Assembly (NCBI GenBank): GCA_011049745.1
Contig: DRHE01000437.1
Span: 1-5,089 of the forward strand
Source: Spirochaetales bacterium
GTDB lineage: Bacteria; Spirochaetota; Spirochaetia; SZUA-6; DRHE01
DNA: 5,089 bases
Direction of reading: 5' to 3'
A program made the position numbers and the translations under genes. Below, piece by piece: positions 1 through 5,089 of the stretch. A model generated the notes under the pieces. It worked only from the letters and a program-made list of their open reading frames with translations. It had not been told where the DNA came from and did not search any database. Every line of letters starts with the position of its first letter. The stretch's first letter is position 1.

Positions 1-483
1 GATCATAGACGTATTGCCTATATTTCAGGTGACAAAGCCCTGAGCTCCAGTCAAGAACGTCTCTTCGGTTACCGGCGGGCTAAAGAGCTTTTCGACCTTT
101 TGGATGATCCGTCACTGCACATTGAGTGCAATGGGAGAATCGATCAAGCTCATGAGGCAATGAATAGAATTCTCGACAGCAGTACCAGGCTGACAGCCGT
201 AATTACGCACAACGACGTCTTTGCTTTAGGGGCCATGGATGCCATAAAGCAGAGGGGGTTAGCCGTGCCGGAAGACATCAGTGTCATCGGTTTTGATGAT
301 ATCGCTATGGCCAGGCAAATGGTGCCGTCCCTGACCACGGTACATGTTCCAAAACACACTATGGGTATAATGGCTGTGCGCCGGTTACTTCACATCACCG
401 AAGGCAAGGAGTATCCTAATAAAAAAATCCTTATTCCGACAAAACTGAAAATCCGTAATTCAACAGCATCCCCGAAAGAGTAA
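1..483 (+). CDS. LacI/GalR-family transcriptional regulator, C-terminal part (5' end outside window)
   Basis: The frame is open from the first base and ends at TAA 481-483, so 160 residues are visible of a family that is usually about 330-350 aa. The helix-turn-helix and first half of the sensor domain lie outside the window. What is seen is the second half of the periplasmic-binding-protein-like ligand domain: HRRIAYISG at residues 2-10, then a GYRRAKEL helix. HNDVFALGAMDAIKQRGLAVP begins near residue 70, SVIGFDDI near 94-101, and LTTVHVPKHTMG follows. This order is diagnostic of LacI/GalR proteins, which bind a small ligand, often a sugar, and repress or activate nearby genes. An internal TTG at 100 is not the real start. 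The UroD-family gene begins 22 bases downstream, suggesting co-transcription and local regulation. The ligand cannot be read from the fragment. Confidence 0.93.
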   Translation, partial: DHRRIAYISGDKALSSSQERLFGYRRAKELFDLLDDPSLHIECNGRIDQAHEAMNRILDSSTRLTAVITHNDVFALGAMDAIKQRGLAVPEDISVIGFDDIAMARQMVPSLTTVHVPKHTMGIMAVRRLLHITEGKEYPNKKILIPTKLKIRNSTASPKE

Positions 484-505
484 TGATTATAAGAAGGAAA
501 AAAAT

Positions 506-1765
506 ATGACATCCCGCGAAAGAGTCAGACTCACTTTAAATCACCAAAAACCGGACAGGGTGCCGCTGGATCTTGGCGGCACCCAGGTTACCGGTATTCA
601 GGCGCTTCTTTATAAAAAACTGAGAGAGGCGCTTGGTGTACGGACCGGCGGGCTGGTCAGGGTCTATGAACCCTTTCAGATGCTGGCCGAGGTAGAGGAG
701 GAAATCAGAAGGACCTTAGCTATCGACATTGTGGGCATCACTTTTCCGCAGACTATGTTCGGTTACAAAAACGATAACTGGAAACCCTTTACCATGTTCG
801 ACGGAACGGAAGTGCTCGTTTCCGGTTTTATGGAATATGATGTTCTGCCCAACGGTGACATTGTGCAATATCCTCAGGGGTGTCGTTCGGCTCCGCCTTC
901 AGCAAAAATGCCAAAGGATGGTTTTTACTTCGATAATATTATCCGCCAGCAACCAATTGAAGAGGATTCACTGGATCCCGCAGCATGGGTGGATCAGACA
1001 TACAGCCTGTACAGTGATGAAGATCTTAGGTTTCTGGAAGAAGCTGCCAGGTACTATTATGAAAACACGGAATATTCCCTGGTGGGTAATTTCTGGGGTG
1101 CCGGACTTGGGGATATTGCCTTTGTGCCCGGCCCGAATATAAGCCATCCTATTGGTATTCGCGATCTGGAAGAATGGTTTATTTCTTTCATCAGCAGAAA
1201 GCAATATATCCAGGATATATTCAACATTCAGCATGAGCTGCAGATGAAAAACCTGAAGATGTATCGGGAAGCTGTCGGCGACCGGTTGGATGTGATTGTT
1301 ATGGGCGGTACAGATTTCGGCTCCCAGAATGGACCCTTTTTTGCCCCGCAGACATACAGAGAAATGTTCAAGCCCTTTCACAAGATCATGAATGACTGGG
1401 TTCATGCACATACAGAATGGAAAACCTTTTACCACACCTGCGGTGCGATCGTGGAGTTTTTCGATGATTTCACTGAAGCAGGAATGGATATTCTAAACCC
1501 GGTCCAGATCTCGGCCGCCCGAATGGATCCTGCTTTTCTTAAGAGCAACTATGGTGATAAATTTGTCTTCTGGGGCGGCGGCGTGGATACCCAGAAGACC
1601 CTGCCCTTCGGCACACCTGAAGAAGTGCGGCAGGAAGTTGAAAGGAATATCAGCATTTTCAGTAAAGAGGGCGGATTCGTATTTGCCTCAGTCCATAATA
1701 TTCAAGCCACAGTCCCTCTTGAAAACCTGCTGGCTCTATTCCAGTCTTTCAGGGAATTTCGTTGA
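506..1765 (+). CDS. Uroporphyrinogen decarboxylase-superfamily protein (methyltransferase-like branch)
   Basis: This is a complete 419-aa protein. Its ATG is preceded by AAGGA (494-498) at 7 bases spacing. It opens with MTSRERVRLTLNHQKPDRVP and LDLGGT (about residues 1-26), typical of PF01208 proteins distinct from HemE; the HemE N-terminal arginine-rich substrate motif is absent. Further landmarks are GGTDFGSQNGPFFAP with D270, YHTCG with H310 and C312, and a C-terminal HNIQ (H397-Q400). In the corrinoid methyltransferases of this superfamily (MtaA, MtbA, CmuA) a His-x-Cys pair plus a distal Cys bind zinc. Here the distal region carries HNIQ instead of a cysteine, so a zinc-dependent methyl-transfer or C-O/C-N demethylation role is only an inference. 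The protein should be cytoplasmic. It is longer than HemE (about 350 aa). No corrinoid protein gene is in the window. The upstream LacI-type regulator suggests inducible, catabolic expression. Confidence 0.9.
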   Translation: MTSRERVRLTLNHQKPDRVPLDLGGTQVTGIQALLYKKLREALGVRTGGLVRVYEPFQMLAEVEEEIRRTLAIDIVGITFPQTMFGYKNDNWKPFTMFDGTEVLVSGFMEYDVLPNGDIVQYPQGCRSAPPSAKMPKDGFYFDNIIRQQPIEEDSLDPAAWVDQTYSLYSDEDLRFLEEAARYYYENTEYSLVGNFWGAGLGDIAFVPGPNISHPIGIRDLEEWFISFISRKQYIQDIFNIQHELQMKNLKMYREAVGDRLDVIVMGGTDFGSQNGPFFAPQTYREMFKPFHKIMNDWVHAHTEWKTFYHTCGAIVEFFDDFTEAGMDILNPVQISAARMDPAFLKSNYGDKFVFWGGGVDTQKTLPFGTPEEVRQEVERNISIFSKEGGFVFASVHNIQATVPLENLLALFQSFREFR

Positions 1766-1835
1766 AAGACCGGCTATATTGCGAGCTTCCACTGTTATTT
1801 CATAATGTATGAATCGTTGAACAACTTCAATAAAA

Positions 1836-1841
1836 AGGAGG
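1836..1841 (+). other. Orphan Shine-Dalgarno sequence with no following gene
   Basis: AGGAGG sits in an A-rich run (AAAAAGGAGG, 1832-1841), 70 bases after the UroD-family stop. No ATG, GTG or TTG opens a frame at a workable distance. The only candidate is a CTG directly abutting it (1842), which would give about 15 codons before TAG, and I do not call it a gene. It may be the remnant of a third operon gene lost at this junction, or chance. Confidence 0.4.
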
Positions 1842-1844
1842 CTG

Positions 1845-1862
1845 AATAAAACCGCGGGGCGG
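1845..1862 (-). terminator. Weak candidate intrinsic terminator of the lipoprotein-LysM operon
   Basis: Read on the - strand just after the LysM stop, CCGC-CCC-GCGG forms a 4-bp all-GC stem with a 3-base loop, followed directly by TTTTATT. Position and order fit a terminator, but the stem is shorter than usual, so this is tentative. Confidence 0.35.
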
Positions 1863-1867
1863 AAGCG

Positions 1868-2569
1868 CTATTTACCGAAAACGGGATAGCTTGCTCCTGG
1901 GTCGTATTCCCCGCTCCGTCTCTCGCCTTCTATGCTGGGGATCTCGAACACTTGCCCGGGAAAGATCAAATGGGGGTTATCGCGATACTTGAGCTTCGAC
2001 TTATTGGCCTCGTAAAGGAGCCGCCATTTGGTGCGGTCATTGTAGATAAAAGGATAACCGGCGATCTTGTTCAGGCAATCACGCTCTTTTGGGATAAGAC
2101 GGACTTTATAATATTTGGGCAAGAGAGTTCCCGATTTCGCCTCTGCCAGAAGGGTCAGTACTTCTTTAGAATATTCAATACTATTTTCGTACTGATCTTC
2201 GGTAAAGCTCTTTTCAGCAGCCTCTAAACCTGCCAGCGCCTGTTGATAAGCCTGCTGATACTCCGGATTGATTCCGGATGACTTGAAATAGGCAACCCGG
2301 CTGCGGGCATTCTTGAGCCAGCCATTTGCCTTGTACCAGAGTATTCTCTGGGCAATATAAGCATTGGACCTGGCAATATAGATCCCGGCTTCTTCTGAGT
2401 ATTCATAAGCTTTGTCGTAGTCTCCGGCGGCATGGGCATCTTTGGCCAGTTGCTGCAGTTCTATTGCTTTTTTATAATCGGGATTATCCAGCAGTGATTG
2501 TGCAAAAAGGCTCTGGCCAAAGGCCAGAAGACTAAGGATCGAAAATATAACAAATATACCTCTGTTCAT
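1868..2569 (-). CDS. Exported LysM-domain protein with TPR-like helical repeats
   Basis: This is a complete 233-aa protein. The ATG at 2569 is preceded on its strand by GAGAGGA at a short spacing. Residues 1-23 form a signal peptide (short basic start, hydrophobic core, probable cleavage after SLFA), so the product is expected in the periplasm or beyond. Two related helical stretches follow, around 30-70 and 102-145; GDYDKAYEYSEEA in the first matches DQYENSIEYSKEV in the second, resembling TPR-type repeats. Residues about 153-211 form a LysM-like module: YYKVRLIPKERDCLNKIAG, then WRLLYEANKSKL, then NPHLIFPGQVFEIP. LysM modules bind the glycan of peptidoglycan. The tail after 212 is short and polar and ends SYPVFGK. 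No catalytic domain is seen, so a structural or scaffold role is inferred. It lies 52 bases after the lipoprotein gene on the same strand and is probably co-transcribed with it. Similar proteins occur in spirochaetes, from memory rather than a search. Confidence 0.87.
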   Translation of the reverse strand: MNRGIFVIFSILSLLAFGQSLFAQSLLDNPDYKKAIELQQLAKDAHAAGDYDKAYEYSEEAGIYIARSNAYIAQRILWYKANGWLKNARSRVAYFKSSGINPEYQQAYQQALAGLEAAEKSFTEDQYENSIEYSKEVLTLLAEAKSGTLLPKYYKVRLIPKERDCLNKIAGYPFIYNDRTKWRLLYEANKSKLKYRDNPHLIFPGQVFEIPSIEGERRSGEYDPGASYPVFGK

Positions 2570-2621
2570 GGCTTCCTCTCTTTCTTAAACAGTATGATCT
2601 ATTAAAGGCGGCAGTAAAAGC

Positions 2622-3242
2622 TTACTGGCCTGTCTGCAGCTCTTCATCCCCGGCCCTGGCCTGCTCCTCAAAATCTTTTATGCTCTCTTCGGATGAATTC
2701 ATAGCCTGTTCCGCCTTCTCTTTTTTCTCTTTAGTTTTTTGGTAGAGATCCTGGAAGAGCAATTTTGCTTCATCGAAGAGGGCTACCGCCTGTTCATACT
2801 CGCCGGCGTTTTGCGCTGCCAGTGCCTGGTCATACTTTGTCCTGGCTGCCTCATATTCTTCTTTCATAGCTACCTGGGCTTTGATACCCTCTGCCTGCTT
2901 CACTATCGCTTCTGTTTCCTCCTGTTTCTTTTCCGTAAGCAGCGGAAAACCTTTTGCCATTACCGCTTCATAGCCGGTAATGGCTTCATCCAGGGCTTTT
3001 TTCGAACTGGCGTTGTCTGTTTTGTATGTCGCTTTTCCATCTTTCAGCTTCTGCTCGGCCTGGCTGTATTCATTCGGTGCATAATCTGCCAGGTTGTATT
3101 TGTCTGCCTGAGCCTTCATATTATTGGCCCGGGTGTACTCTGTCTCGGGAAGAGCTGCCTTTGTATCTTCCTCTGCTTTCGGGGCTGTGGAGCAGGAACT
3201 GAAAATCAGGAGTATGGCAAATATTATTACTGAATATTTCAT
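2622..3242 (-). CDS. Lipoprotein with alpha-helical repeats, partner gene of the LysM protein
   Basis: This is a complete 206-aa protein. The ATG at 3242 has a near-perfect GGAGGT (3250-3255) 7 bases upstream. The signal peptide is MKYSVIIFAILLIFSSC with C17 as the likely lipidated cysteine. Phe at -3 is atypical for the enterobacterial lipobox but common in spirochaetal lipoproteins. The mature protein is almost wholly helical, rich in Ala, Glu, Lys and Gln, with tyrosine-anchored repeats. One is YAPNEYSQAEQKLKDGK near 54-70, in the style of DUF4398. Another is EEYEAARTKYDQAL then GEYEQAVALFDEA near 128-159. From about 165 a highly charged, probably coiled-coil tail runs to TGQ. No enzyme motif is visible. 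It is the first gene of a two-gene operon and probably anchors or cooperates with the LysM protein at the cell envelope, which is inference from context. The exact family is not recognised. Confidence 0.85.
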   Translation of the reverse strand: MKYSVIIFAILLIFSSCSTAPKAEEDTKAALPETEYTRANNMKAQADKYNLADYAPNEYSQAEQKLKDGKATYKTDNASSKKALDEAITGYEAVMAKGFPLLTEKKQEETEAIVKQAEGIKAQVAMKEEYEAARTKYDQALAAQNAGEYEQAVALFDEAKLLFQDLYQKTKEKKEKAEQAMNSSEESIKDFEEQARAGDEELQTGQ

Positions 3243-3289
3243 ATGGGTTACCTCCGCGTGTGTATTGTCGGGGCTTGTTCAATAGGATG

Positions 3290-3317
3290 AGTATAAAGGA
3301 TACCGCAAGATTTACAA
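3290..3317 (-). promoter_or_regulatory. Sigma-70-like promoter for the lipoprotein-LysM operon
   Basis: On the - strand, TTGTAA (-35, 3312-3317; 4 of 6 consensus) is separated by 16 bases from TATACT (-10, 3290-3295; 5 of 6). Transcription would start near 3283, about 40 bases before the lipoprotein ATG, leaving room for the GGAGGT site. It lies in the 93-base gap after the uma2-like gene, so the envelope operon need not depend on readthrough. Confidence 0.6.
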
Positions 3318-3335
3318 GGGCTTGATGCAGGTTCT

Positions 3336-3893
3336 TTAATAAGAAAAAACAGATGCAAGTTCAATATTGAGTCCGGTTAGGAGGGGTGATTCAAGATTAT
3401 CGTTCATTGAAAAACTGGAAGAAATGACGTACTCTTTGCCAACCAGCGAATATACTTCAATACTCTTTTCCCCGGGATCGACAATCCAGTATTCTTTTAC
3501 TCCATACTTGGCATAGAGCTTTTTCTTCTTTATAAGATCATTATATGCCGTTGACTCTGAGAGTATTTCCACTACCAGGTCCGGAGCACCCTGAACGTTT
3601 TTTTCACCGATTATATTAAATCTTTCCCCGGAAATATAGAGAATATCCGGTTGTAGCACATTCTCGTTATCAAGGCAGACATCATATGGGGCGTCGAATA
3701 CTCTTCCTGTTTTTTTCTCCCTGACGAATTTTTCCAGTTCATATTCAATATTCTTTGATACCCATTGATGGTAGGTTACAGGAGAGGGTGTCATTATCAA
3801 TTCTCCTTCGATAAGCTCGTACCTTTTATCATCCTGTGTTTTGAGATAGTCGTTATAGGTAAGCTTTGTTTTTTTGGCTACAGGAGTTATCAT
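3336..3893 (-). CDS. Uma2-family (DUF820) PD-(D/E)XK nuclease-like protein
   Basis: This is a complete 185-aa protein, the usual length for the family. The ATG at 3893 has AGAGGA (3899-3904) 5 bases upstream. Family landmarks appear in order: YNDYLKTQDDKRYELIEGELI (about 13-33), H42, LQPDILYI with D83, APDLVVEILSEST with E109, then a lysine-rich segment (122-125) and YGVKEYWIVDPGEKSIEVY (130-148). This is the Uma2 fold, a restriction-endonuclease-like core in which D83, E109 and a nearby lysine are the likely metal-binding or catalytic residues. Biochemical function of the family is poorly known. Multicopy occurrence is typical of cyanobacteria and also seen in other phyla including spirochaetes. 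It is monocistronic here, divergent from vapBC across a gap of about 207 bases, and upstream of the envelope operon on the same strand. No signal peptide is seen; cytoplasmic. Confidence 0.88.
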   Translation of the reverse strand: MITPVAKKTKLTYNDYLKTQDDKRYELIEGELIMTPSPVTYHQWVSKNIEYELEKFVREKKTGRVFDAPYDVCLDNENVLQPDILYISGERFNIIGEKNVQGAPDLVVEILSESTAYNDLIKKKKLYAKYGVKEYWIVDPGEKSIEVYSLVGKEYVISSSFSMNDNLESPLLTGLNIELASVFSY

Positions 3894-3903
3894 AGCAATC
3901 CTC

Positions 3904-3920
3904 TGATAATAAACTTATCA
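3904..3920. repeat. Palindrome TGATAA-n5-TTATCA in the uma2 leader/promoter
   Basis: Perfect 6-base inverted arms (3904-3909 and 3915-3920) with a 5-base spacer lie between the predicted -35 of the Uma2 gene and its ribosome binding site, overlapping the likely -10. The position suits an operator; a small leader hairpin is the alternative. The binding protein is unknown. Confidence 0.5.
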
Positions 3921-3940
3921 TTCTGCTTCTCAGGAGTCAA
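3912..3940 (-). promoter_or_regulatory. Candidate promoter of the Uma2-family gene
   Basis: On the - strand, TTGACT (-35, 3935-3940; 5 of 6) is followed after 17 bases by TAAGTT (3912-3917), a poor -10 (3 of 6). The resulting leader would be very short, starting next to the AGAGGA site. The good -35 with a weak -10 inside a palindrome suggests a regulated promoter. Moderate to low confidence. Confidence 0.4.
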
Positions 3941-4053
3941 GCAAGGGTTGCTGTTATCGTTATACCGAAATATTTGATTAGATCAGTTCCTCGCAGACAG
4001 ATACTGAAGATCATTATGATAGAATCGCGGCCACTATCTATTTTCCTATAATC

Positions 4054-4081
4054 TTGACACACACATCCATTTGTGTATAGT
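4054..4081 (+). promoter_or_regulatory. Strong sigma-70-like promoter of vapBC
   Basis: A perfect TTGACA (-35, 4054-4059), a 16-base spacer and TATAGT (-10, 4076-4081; 5 of 6) lie 20 bases upstream of the vapB start. Transcription would begin around 4087-4089, giving a very short leader that starts at or near the ribosome binding site. A strong core promoter with overlapping repeats is typical of autorepressed toxin-antitoxin operons. Confidence 0.75.
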
Positions 4082-4089
4082 ATTGTGTA
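4061..4089 (+). promoter_or_regulatory. Candidate VapB operator: ACACA arm plus two TTGTGTA repeats
   Basis: ACACA (4061-4065) is inverted relative to TGTGT (4072-4076), and TTGTGTA occurs twice in direct orientation (4071-4077 and 4083-4089) with a 12-base period. The set covers the spacer, -10 and start region of the vapBC promoter. Binding there by the VapB or VapBC complex would block transcription. This is inferred from position and symmetry; no binding evidence exists here. Confidence 0.5.
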
Positions 4090-4094
4090 GGAGA
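4089..4094 (+). promoter_or_regulatory. Ribosome binding site that decides the vapB start
   Basis: AGGAGA touches the in-frame ATG at 4095 with no spacer, but stands 6 bases from the next in-frame ATG at 4101. The second ATG is therefore the better start, and it gives the family-typical N-terminus MPTNLAI. Confidence 0.7.
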
Positions 4095-4100
4095 ATGATC

Positions 4101-4328
4101 ATGCCCACAAATCTAGCTATTGAAGATAATCTGATTATTGAAGCCCAAAAATTAGGAAAGCACAGAACCAAGAAAGATACAGTCAATGAAGCGTTAAAAG
4201 AGTATATCCAACGGAGAAAGCAGTTGGAAATCATCCGGATGTTCGGCAAGATTGATTATGATAAGAATTATAACTACAAATCCGGTAGGACTCGAAAGCG
4301 AGTGAAAGCGAGTAAAAGCGAACGGTAG
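4101..4328 (+). CDS. vapB: Type II antitoxin, VapB family
   Basis: This is a 75-aa protein, normal length for the family. The N-terminal part (1-40) reads MPTNLAIEDNLIIEAQKLGK, then HRTKKDTVNEALKEYIQRR, the characteristic VapB_antitoxin (DUF2191) block forming the dimerising DNA-binding region. Residues 42-60 (LEIIRMFGKIDYDKNYNYK) are the usual linker and toxin-binding segment. It neutralises the PIN-domain toxin encoded next and, as in the family, probably represses its own operon. The stop TAG overlaps the toxin GTG by one base (TAGTG, 4326-4330), so the two are translationally coupled. The basic tail (GRTRKRVKASKSER, 62-75) is written by a 10-base tandem repeat and looks altered by slippage. 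In-frame upstream starts at 4071 and 4095 are less likely, as 4071 lies inside the promoter. Confidence 0.93.
   Translation: MPTNLAIEDNLIIEAQKLGKHRTKKDTVNEALKEYIQRRKQLEIIRMFGKIDYDKNYNYKSGRTRKRVKASKSER
4294..4323 (+). repeat. Three tandem 10-base units at the 3' end of vapB
   Basis: GAAAGCGAGT occurs at 4294-4303 and again, identical, at 4304-4313. A third, degenerate copy, AAAAGCGAAC, fills 4314-4323. Because 10 is not a multiple of 3, each unit is read in a different frame. Gain or loss of one unit would shift the vapB frame and its stop relative to the vapC start. Confidence 0.8.
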
Positions 4329-4747
4329 TGAATGTATTAGTCGATACATCTATATGGTCTTTGGCATTCAGGCGAAAAAAGCTGAATCACAACGAGAAGG
4401 AATTAACAGTGGAGCTTACTCATCTTATTGAAGAAGTAAGAGCTTTGATTATTGGACCTATTCGTCAAGAAATCCTGTCTGGAATATCAAATAGCAGCCA
4501 ACATGCTCTTTTGAAAAAACAATTGAAGGCTTTTGATGATGTGCCAATTACAACGGAAGATTATGAAACAGCGGCAGAATTCCATAATATTTGCAGACAA
4601 AGCGGCGTGCAAGGTTCACATATAGATTATTTAATCTGTGCTGTTGCTTACAGGCATGGGACGTCAATCTTTACTACGGACAGAGATTTTATGATGTTTT
4701 CAAAGCATCTCGAAATTGAATTGTATGAGCCGCGGGCTATAACCTGA
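4328..4747 (+). CDS. vapC: Type II toxin VapC, PIN-domain ribonuclease
   Basis: This is a complete 139-aa protein starting with GTG at 4328, inside the vapB stop. All four acidic PIN positions are present: D6 in VDTSIW, E48 in IRQEILSG, D100 in GSHIDYLICAVA, and D118 in TTDRDF. They coordinate the magnesium or manganese ions of the active site, so the toxin looks intact and catalytically competent. VapC toxins are sequence-specific endoribonucleases that cut RNAs such as initiator tRNA, other tRNAs or the 23S sarcin-ricin loop; the target here cannot be read from sequence. No good Shine-Dalgarno precedes the GTG, so translation likely depends on ribosomes finishing vapB, which keeps antitoxin in excess. 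The start codon choice fits the N-terminus MNVLVDTS expected for the fold. A+T content looks higher than in the left part of the window. Confidence 0.95.
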   Translation: MNVLVDTSIWSLAFRRKKLNHNEKELTVELTHLIEEVRALIIGPIRQEILSGISNSSQHALLKKQLKAFDDVPITTEDYETAAEFHNICRQSGVQGSHIDYLICAVAYRHGTSIFTTDRDFMMFSKHLEIELYEPRAIT

Positions 4748-4817
4748 TTTTCGCCAAACTTCGGTACAATAATGGTTAAATGGTGTAAGAGCAGATTTTT
4801 ATGATGATGGAATCTAG

Positions 4818-5089
4818 ATGAAAATAGAATTTTTATCCGGAAAATATATGATCAGGGACTGGCAGAGAGATGATGCAGAATCTGTTTCCGGGTATGCCAA
4901 CAACCGCAAGATCTGGATCAACCTGCGTGATATTTTCCCCCATCCCTACACAATGGCAAATGCCGAAGCCTTTCTATCTATAGTAATGGAAGATGACCCC
5001 AAAACGGTATTTGCTATAGCAAATGAGGTGGAGGCAATCGGCAGTATCGGCCTGATGGTTGGCAAGGATGTGCATCGTTTTACCGCTGA
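4818..5089 (+). CDS. GNAT-family N-acetyltransferase, RimJ/RimL-like, N-terminal part (3' end outside window)
   Basis: An open frame of 90 codons runs off the window end; the closing GA at 5088-5089 is the first two bases of the next codon, not a stop. The visible protein includes YMIRDWQRDDAESVSGYANN, then RKIWINLRDIFPHPYTMANA (about 30-49). Further on, VFAIANEVEAIGSIGL marks the first core beta strands, and the end GKDVHRFTA leads into the expected strand before the acetyl-CoA loop. This order is typical of the RimJ/RimL-type Acetyltransf_3 group, which acetylates protein N-termini or small amines; the substrate is unknown. The start at 4818 has only a weak GGAA upstream. A later in-frame ATG at residue 11 is possible. 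The acetyl-CoA binding loop is outside the window. It lies 70 bases after vapC with no clear terminator between. Confidence 0.85.
   Translation, partial: MKIEFLSGKYMIRDWQRDDAESVSGYANNRKIWINLRDIFPHPYTMANAEAFLSIVMEDDPKTVFAIANEVEAIGSIGLMVGKDVHRFTA

Noticed and set aside
968..1435. Long - strand open frame inside the UroD-family gene
   Set aside because: It lies wholly within a well-recognised + strand gene and its translation shows no domain.
506..1765. Calling the UroD-family gene hemE
   Set aside because: The N-terminal arginine motif of true uroporphyrinogen decarboxylase is missing, the protein is longer, and no haem gene is nearby.
1817..1830. TTGAA-CAAC-TTCAA hairpin after the UroD-family gene as a terminator
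   Set aside because: The stem is five weak pairs and is followed by an A-run rather than a T-run on the + strand.
2739..3233. Long + strand open frame opposite the lipoprotein gene
   Set aside because: It is cysteine- and phenylalanine-rich with no family resemblance. The - strand frame has a lipobox, promoter and ribosome binding site, so this is its shadow.
3981..4020. Imperfect inverted sequences (TCAGT/ACTGA, and ATCATTATGAT at 4010-4020) in the uma2-vapB gap
   Set aside because: The arms are short and A+T rich, not aligned with a promoter or T-run, and are expected by chance in such sequence.
4801..4821. ATGATGATG mini-frame of six codons whose TGA overlaps the GNAT ATG
   Set aside because: It has no ribosome binding site and only encodes MMMESR, so a leader peptide is not supported beyond chance.
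4748..5089. GNAT protein as the toxin of a second toxin-antitoxin pair (TacT/AtaT type)
   Set aside because: No RHH antitoxin gene directly precedes it, vapB already has its own PIN toxin, and the sequence resembles housekeeping RimJ/RimL-like acetyltransferases.

Overview
The window looks like ordinary chromosomal DNA from a Gram-negative-type bacterium, most likely a spirochaete (Spirochaetota). That assignment is inference. It rests on three things: a lipoprotein with a relaxed signal-peptide end (FSSC), a periplasmic LysM protein ending in ASYPVFGK next to it, and the mix of Uma2, VapBC and LacI genes. No rRNA, tRNA, CRISPR array or insertion sequence was seen. Every gene-sized stretch is accounted for, and no gap between genes exceeds about 210 bases.

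Left part (1-1765, + strand): the C-terminal half of a LacI/GalR-type regulator runs in from outside the window. After 22 bases it is followed by a complete uroporphyrinogen-decarboxylase-superfamily protein. This protein is not the haem enzyme; it belongs to the methyltransferase-like branch. The two probably form one operon that continues upstream. Downstream lies a 102-base convergent gap that holds a strong Shine-Dalgarno sequence with no gene behind it.

Middle part (1868-3242, - strand): a two-gene envelope operon encodes a lipoprotein with helical repeats, then an exported protein with TPR-like repeats and a C-terminal LysM domain. A good sigma-70-like promoter and a strong ribosome binding site precede the lipoprotein gene. 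The two products probably act together at the outer membrane/peptidoglycan interface.

Right part (3336-5089): this looks like accessory cargo. A Uma2-family (DUF820) PD-(D/E)XK nuclease-like gene on the - strand is divergent from a complete vapB-vapC toxin-antitoxin operon on the + strand. The vapBC operon has a near-consensus promoter, operator-like TTGTGTA repeats, a 10-base tandem repeat in the 3' end of vapB, and a one-base vapB/vapC overlap (TAGTG). The window ends inside a RimJ/RimL-like GNAT acetyltransferase gene. The vapBC stretch looks more A+T rich than the UroD-family gene, in keeping with horizontal gain.

No wholly new system is evident. The points most worth a second look are the repeat-built vapB end and operator, the palindrome over the uma2 promoter, the orphan ribosome binding site, and the lipoprotein-LysM pair.
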